Shown here piece by piece: positions 13,519 through 16,518 of a stretch of 16,518 nucleotides of DNA. The notes under the pieces were generated by a model, which had not been told where the DNA came from, did not search any database, and worked only from the letters and a program-made list of their open reading frames with translations. The stretch comes from an uncultured Clostridia bacterium (GTDB lineage Bacteria; Bacillota; Clostridia; Peptostreptococcales; Anaerovoracaceae). Position 1 is the stretch's first letter. Each line of letters starts with the position of its first letter. A program made the translations under genes and the position numbers. The DNA is taken from contig CALDNM010000193.1 in the NCBI GenBank assembly GCA_937915045.1, positions 1-16,518 of the forward strand, in the 5' to 3' direction.

Positions 13519-14643
13519 ATGAACATTAGAAATAGGGTTTTTAGAAGGGCAGCAGCGGTCGTGATCACGGCAGCGTTTCTCGTGACTTCGGTGATGAGCA
13601 GCGTTGGCGCATTCGGGCCGTGCGAGGTGAGAGCACTGACAGGCGATCTTTCACAGCTCGGAGAAGTGAGTGTGATCGGAGAGGTCACGTGCGTTGAGGT
13701 GAAGGATGATGTGACGCTGAGCGGAGATATCGTTATCGACAGCGGTGAAAAACTGGTAGTCACAGGGATCGAAGCAAAGAACGTTAAGATCACAGCGGCT
13801 CCGGGAAAGAGCGTATTCGTAGTACGAGGAAGCGGCGATCTGTGCCTCAGCAGCCGCGGAGGCGACGTTCCGATGACGTTCAAGGGCGGAAGCGTTGCGG
13901 GCGTGGGCTCGCCTGTGGTCGATGCTTCAGGAGCGAGCGAGCACGGTGCGATCACGGTCGATGATGGCATAGTTCTTAGCGGAGGAGACGGGCAGGTCCC
14001 GGCTGACGCGATCATATATCCGGCCGATGTTTCAAGTCGTCCGGTCATCAATATCACAGGTGAACTTAAAAAAGGAGAGACGACGGGGGCTCCTGGAGGA
14101 GATACAGGTGTAATTCCTGATCCAGGTGATCCAGGAAACACCGGATCAGGAAGTGGCGGCACCGGCAATACCGATCAAGGAAACGGCGGAGCCGGCGTCA
14201 ATGATCCTGGGAGTACCGACTCTGGAAATATAAGTCAGGATAACCAAAATTCTCCGGGGGGGGGGTACTACAGGTTCAAGTACGGCCGGCTGAGATACAG
14301 AGTGCCTAAACCGGTCAAAGGCAAGGCGGCATCAGCTGCCGCGACAGCGACGGTAACAGGCACCGTGAAGAAGACGTACAAGACCATTACTGTACCGAAG
14401 ACTATCAAATACAAAGGACGGACGTACAAGGTGACATCCATTTCAAAGAACGCTTTCAAGAACAACAGGAAGCTTAAGTCGATCAAGATCAAGAGCAGGA
14501 CGATCAAGAAGGTCGGCAAGAGCTCGCTGAAGGGCATACACAAAAAGGCGGTGATCCGCGTGCCTAAGAGCAAACTGAAGGCGTATAAGAAGATATTTAA
14601 GAAGAAGGGGCAGGCTAAGACAGTGAGGACAATAAAACTGTAA
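13519..14643 (+). CDS. Secreted surface protein with BspA-like C-terminal unit and poly-G tract
   Basis: ATG 13519 follows GAGAGGAGAGGAA. Earlier in-frame codons would run through the hairpin at 13435. The 374-residue protein starts with a classic signal peptide: basic RNRVFRR, a hydrophobic core at about residues 11-30, and cleavage possibly near 31-40. Residues 41-185 look beta-rich, like a small beta-helix (VTLSGDIVIDSGEKLVVTG). Residues 186-248 are a Gly/Pro/Asp/Asn linker. Residues 280-374 are very basic and match the ending of BspA-like leucine-rich-repeat surface proteins (YKVTSISKNAFKNNRKLKSI, then KAVIRVPKSKLKAYKKIF). No LPXTG or membrane anchor is seen, so binding to the wall may rest on the charged tail. 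Ten consecutive G bases at 14256-14265 encode SPGGG at the end of the linker. Confidence 0.85.
   Translation: MNIRNRVFRRAAAVVITAAFLVTSVMSSVGAFGPCEVRALTGDLSQLGEVSVIGEVTCVEVKDDVTLSGDIVIDSGEKLVVTGIEAKNVKITAAPGKSVFVVRGSGDLCLSSRGGDVPMTFKGGSVAGVGSPVVDASGASEHGAITVDDGIVLSGGDGQVPADAIIYPADVSSRPVINITGELKKGETTGAPGGDTGVIPDPGDPGNTGSGSGGTGNTDQGNGGAGVNDPGSTDSGNISQDNQNSPGGGYYRFKYGRLRYRVPKPVKGKAASAAATATVTGTVKKTYKTITVPKTIKYKGRTYKVTSISKNAFKNNRKLKSIKIKSRTIKKVGKSSLKGIHKKAVIRVPKSKLKAYKKIFKKKGQAKTVRTIKL
14256..14265 (+). repeat. Homopolymeric G10 tract inside the surface-protein gene
   Basis: Ten G residues run in a row within the linker-coding region. Losing one G gives a stop at 14291-14293, and gaining one gives a stop at 14307-14309. 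Either change removes the whole basic C-terminal domain. Such tracts are known sites of slipped-strand mispairing. Confidence 0.9.
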
Positions 14644-14697
14644 CAGCAGGCGGCATTACTATTATTGCAAACTTTTTTGAAGCAGCTCGCTCTGACG

Positions 14698-14709
14698 TAT
14701 CTTAAGATA
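14698..14709. promoter_or_regulatory. 12-base palindrome before the abrB-like gene
   Basis: TATCTTAAGATA is a perfect 12-base palindrome ending 27 bases before the regulator's start codon. It could be an operator, possibly for autoregulation. No convincing -35/-10 pair is visible beside it. Confidence 0.35.
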
Positions 14710-14736
14710 TCACTTTTTGACTGAAAGGATGAAGCT

Positions 14737-14997
14737 ATGGAAACTACCGGTATAGTGAGGCGCGTGGATCAGCTCGGCAGGGTCGTTCTGCCGAAGGAGC
14801 TGAGGAGTATGCTCGGGATCGAAAACCGGGCAGCGGTCGCGATCTCGGCGGAGGGCGAGAGGATCGTGCTGGAGAGGTACGATCGTTATTATGTGCCTGT
14901 TTGTGAGCTCTGCGGCGGCGCGGACGAGCTTATGGACTACCGAGGGAAGAAGGTGTGCCGAGGCTGTATCGAGCTTATGAGAAAGATGAGGGTGTGA
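14737..14997 (+). CDS. AbrB/SpoVT-type regulator with C-terminal zinc ribbon
   Basis: The 86-residue protein has the swapped-hairpin AbrB DNA-binding domain at residues 1-48, with the hallmark GIVRRVDQLGRVVLPKELR. It then has a CxxC pair at Cys56/Cys59 and another at Cys74/Cys77, which should bind one zinc ion. This layout is common in clostridial AbrB-family transition-state regulators, which bind AT-rich promoter DNA as dimers or tetramers. AAAGGATG precedes the start. A 49-codon gene starts seven bases after the stop. Targets are unknown. The neighbouring surface-protein gene and the palindrome at 14698 are reasonable candidates. Confidence 0.92.
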   Translation: METTGIVRRVDQLGRVVLPKELRSMLGIENRAAVAISAEGERIVLERYDRYYVPVCELCGGADELMDYRGKKVCRGCIELMRKMRV

Positions 14998-15003
14998 GGC
15001 GGT

Positions 15004-15153
15004 ATGACTGAGAAGAAGAGCGGACCTGATATCAAGGAGCTCAGGTCGTGGGTCTATCTGATAAGTAAGATGGAGGATGTGATAACGCAGGGGATACTGC
15101 TGGTGAAGAGGTTCTTGGCGGTAGTGGACAGACATAGGAAAGACTGTAAATAG
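15004..15153 (+). CDS. Small 49-residue protein paired with the AbrB-like gene
   Basis: ATG 15004 lies seven bases after the abrB-like stop, with GAGGCGG overlapping that stop as its ribosome site. The product has a charged start (MTEKKSGPDIKELRSWV), an amphipathic middle (ISKMEDVITQGILLVKRFLAVV) and a basic end (DRHRKDCK). The middle could be a helix for dimerisation or membrane contact. I do not recognise a family. The tight coupling and the strong terminator six bases after its stop argue that it is a real gene, possibly a partner or modulator of the regulator. Confidence 0.65.
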   Translation: MTEKKSGPDIKELRSWVYLISKMEDVITQGILLVKRFLAVVDRHRKDCK

Positions 15154-15158
15154 AAAGC

Positions 15159-15195
15159 GAGGACTGAGATATTTCAATGTCTCGGTCCTCTTTTT
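15159..15195 (+). terminator. Rho-independent terminator of the abrB-like unit
   Basis: GAGGACTGAGAT (15159-15170) pairs with GTCTCGGTCCTC (15179-15190), 12 positions with G-U pairs and an eight-base loop, followed by five T residues. Confidence 0.9.
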
Positions 15196-15319
15196 ATCCA
15201 TAATTATTAAAAAATACGTGAATACATATATCTGATTGCAATAAAATATTTGTAAAGAGTATGCAGCGAATAATGTCTGTGATACTTTAGTATATGGCAA
15301 AAGAGCGACTGCACATATA

Positions 15320-15348
15320 TTGACAACGAATGTATATACACGTATACT
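15320..15348 (+). promoter_or_regulatory. Promoter of the dehydratase gene with palindrome in the spacer
   Basis: TTGACA (15320-15325) and TATACT (15343-15348) are separated by 17 bases. The palindrome TGTATATACA (15331-15340) fills most of the spacer, a place where a bound repressor would block polymerase. The word TATTGACAACG is shared exactly with the rpiB-operon promoter. The leader is about 70 bases long. Confidence 0.8.
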
Positions 15349-15423
15349 AAACTTCAAGAAGACTATGGCAAAGACACACTCATTACTATGTGTATATATT
15401 GCGCTTACAGGAGGGAGAAGCAA

Positions 15424-16413
15424 ATGAAAAACGAGAATTTACAAATGGGAAGAAAATACGCATACGATCTGGCATTGACAGATATAATAAAAGCAAAAAA
15501 CAGGATAGAGAATATTGTCCGCAGGACGCCTCTTGAGTACTCGCCTTCTCTTTCACATGAGTACGGAGGAGAGCATTGGCTGAAACTCGAGAATCTGCAG
15601 AGAACGGGTTCGTTCAAACTGCGCGGGGCGGCAAATAAAGTAATGTCGCTTTCCGAGGAAGAACGGCAGCGCGGCCTCGTGTGCGCGTCGGCGGGGAACC
15701 ATGCTCAGGCTGTGGCGTATATGGCGAAACTATTGTCTCTTCCGGCGGTGATAGTCGTACCGAAGGGTACTCCTCAGGCCAAGATAGATGGGGTCGCGCG
15801 TTTCGGCAGTGAAGCTGTTGTTTTCGGCGACGTATATGAAGAAGCACAGGACTACGCATATAAGGTAGCTGATGAAAGAGGGATGACATTCATCCACGCG
15901 TATCTCGATCCAATGACGATCGCCGGGCAGGGAACTGCCGCGCTTGAAGTATTGCTTGAAGAACCGGATATAGACACATTTATCGTTCCTGCCGGCGGAG
16001 GCGGCCTGATGATAGGTCAGGGGATCGCTGCTAAAGGAATAAACGAAGATATAAGAGTGATCGGCGTACAGACGAAAAACTCACCGCCGTGGTTCTATTC
16101 GTTCAGGGACAAGAAGCTCAACAACGATGTCGAGTTCAAACCATCTATAGCAGACGGCCTTGCCGGGAAGATAGAGGAACCGAACATTACTGAGTCCTTC
16201 AAGTGCATAGATGAGATCATCCTTGTCGATGAGGGCACTGTGAGGAGCGCAATGAAATGGATGGCGGATAAACACCATATGATAATCGAAGGAAGTTCAG
16301 CAGTCACTATTGCCGCAGTCATGGAAAACAGTGAAAGGTTTTCACATCATAAGACCGCGTCGATCATATCCGGATCGAGCGTGGACACTTCACTTTTGAA
16401 AAGCATATTGTAA
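15424..16413 (+). CDS. PLP-dependent threonine/serine dehydratase, catabolic type
   Basis: ATG 15424 follows AGGAGGGAG. An in-frame ATG at 15388 lacks a site and adds an unlikely Cys-rich leader. The 329-residue protein is a fold-type II PLP enzyme: the lysine lies in TGSFKLRGA (Lys65), the substrate loop is SAGNHAQ (89-95), the phosphate loop is PAGGGGL (189-195) and the ring-nitrogen contact is SGSSVD (316-321). Threonine dehydratases usually read SGGN at the last site, so this copy is slightly unusual. It would deaminate threonine to 2-oxobutyrate or serine to pyruvate. The lack of a C-terminal ACT domain fits the catabolic TdcB-like class rather than the isoleucine-inhibited IlvA form. 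Other beta-eliminating activities such as hydroxyaspartate dehydratase are possible. It stands alone, with its own promoter and terminator. Confidence 0.92.
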   Translation: MKNENLQMGRKYAYDLALTDIIKAKNRIENIVRRTPLEYSPSLSHEYGGEHWLKLENLQRTGSFKLRGAANKVMSLSEEERQRGLVCASAGNHAQAVAYMAKLLSLPAVIVVPKGTPQAKIDGVARFGSEAVVFGDVYEEAQDYAYKVADERGMTFIHAYLDPMTIAGQGTAALEVLLEEPDIDTFIVPAGGGGLMIGQGIAAKGINEDIRVIGVQTKNSPPWFYSFRDKKLNNDVEFKPSIADGLAGKIEEPNITESFKCIDEIILVDEGTVRSAMKWMADKHHMIIEGSSAVTIAAVMENSERFSHHKTASIISGSSVDTSLLKSIL

Positions 16414-16432
16414 CAAAACAGAAGAATAGTAC

Positions 16433-16469
16433 GAAAGCCGCAGGTATTTTGACCCGCGGCTTTCATAAT
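16433..16469 (+). terminator. Rho-independent terminator after the dehydratase
   Basis: GAAAGCCGC (16433-16441) pairs perfectly with GCGGCTTTC (16456-16464), with further GG/CC pairs inside, followed by ATAATTTTC. The remaining bases to the window end show no gene. Confidence 0.85.
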
Positions 16470-16518
16470 TTTCTTACCAAAGTGTGATAAAAGTATTACT
16501 ATTCTAGATACTTTCATA

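Noticed and set aside
1..16518. CRISPR arrays, insertion sequences, tRNA or rRNA genes
   Set aside because: No regularly spaced direct repeats, transposase motifs with flanking inverted repeats, or tRNA-like cloverleaf sequences were seen on either strand.

Overview
The window looks like a piece of a chromosome from an anaerobic, low-to-mid GC Firmicute of the class Clostridia. The signs are strong AGGAGG-type ribosome sites, TTGACA/TATAAT promoters, many U-tailed terminators, an AbrB-type regulator with a zinc ribbon, and a surface protein with a BspA-like C-terminal unit. An amino-acid-fermenting lifestyle, perhaps in the Family XIII/Anaerovoracaceae area, is an inference from gene content. 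All convincing genes lie on the + strand.

Positions 1-6875 form a sugar-phosphate block. It opens with the end of a PHP-domain phosphoesterase whose stop overlaps the start of a type I GAPDH, followed by a DapA/NanA-superfamily aldolase. A consensus promoter at 2350-2378 then starts a tight series: an RpiB/LacAB-family isomerase whose closest remembered relative is the tetrose-phosphate isomerase EryI, a split transketolase (N and C halves), a large divergent transaldolase-family protein, and a class II fructose/tagatose-bisphosphate aldolase. Together these can interconvert triose, tetrose, pentose, hexose and heptose phosphates. The simplest reading is pentose supply from triose phosphates in a cell lacking the oxidative branch. 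The unusual RpiB and transaldolase leave room for a non-standard sugar substrate.

Positions 6961-9667 continue the same strand without an obvious new promoter: a sodium:amino-acid symporter (AGCS family), an intercistronic hairpin, and a class I aminotransferase, ending at two terminators. Positions 9929-12219 hold an alpha/beta hydrolase and a second AGCS symporter, again closed by a terminator. Two small acidic proteins of unknown function follow (12391-12904).

Positions 12905-13518 carry no intact gene. They hold several hairpins, what may be the wreck of a small gene, and two more terminators. A secreted surface protein follows (13519-14643), whose linker contains a run of ten G residues, a possible phase-variation switch. 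Next are an AbrB-like regulator and a 49-residue partner gene, then a terminator. The window closes with a PLP-dependent threonine/serine dehydratase under its own promoter, which shares an 11-base word and a TGTANNTACA palindrome with the rpiB-operon promoter.

The strongest leads are the poly-G tract, the non-standard tetrose/pentose operon with its divergent transaldolase, and the operator-like palindromes at two promoters.
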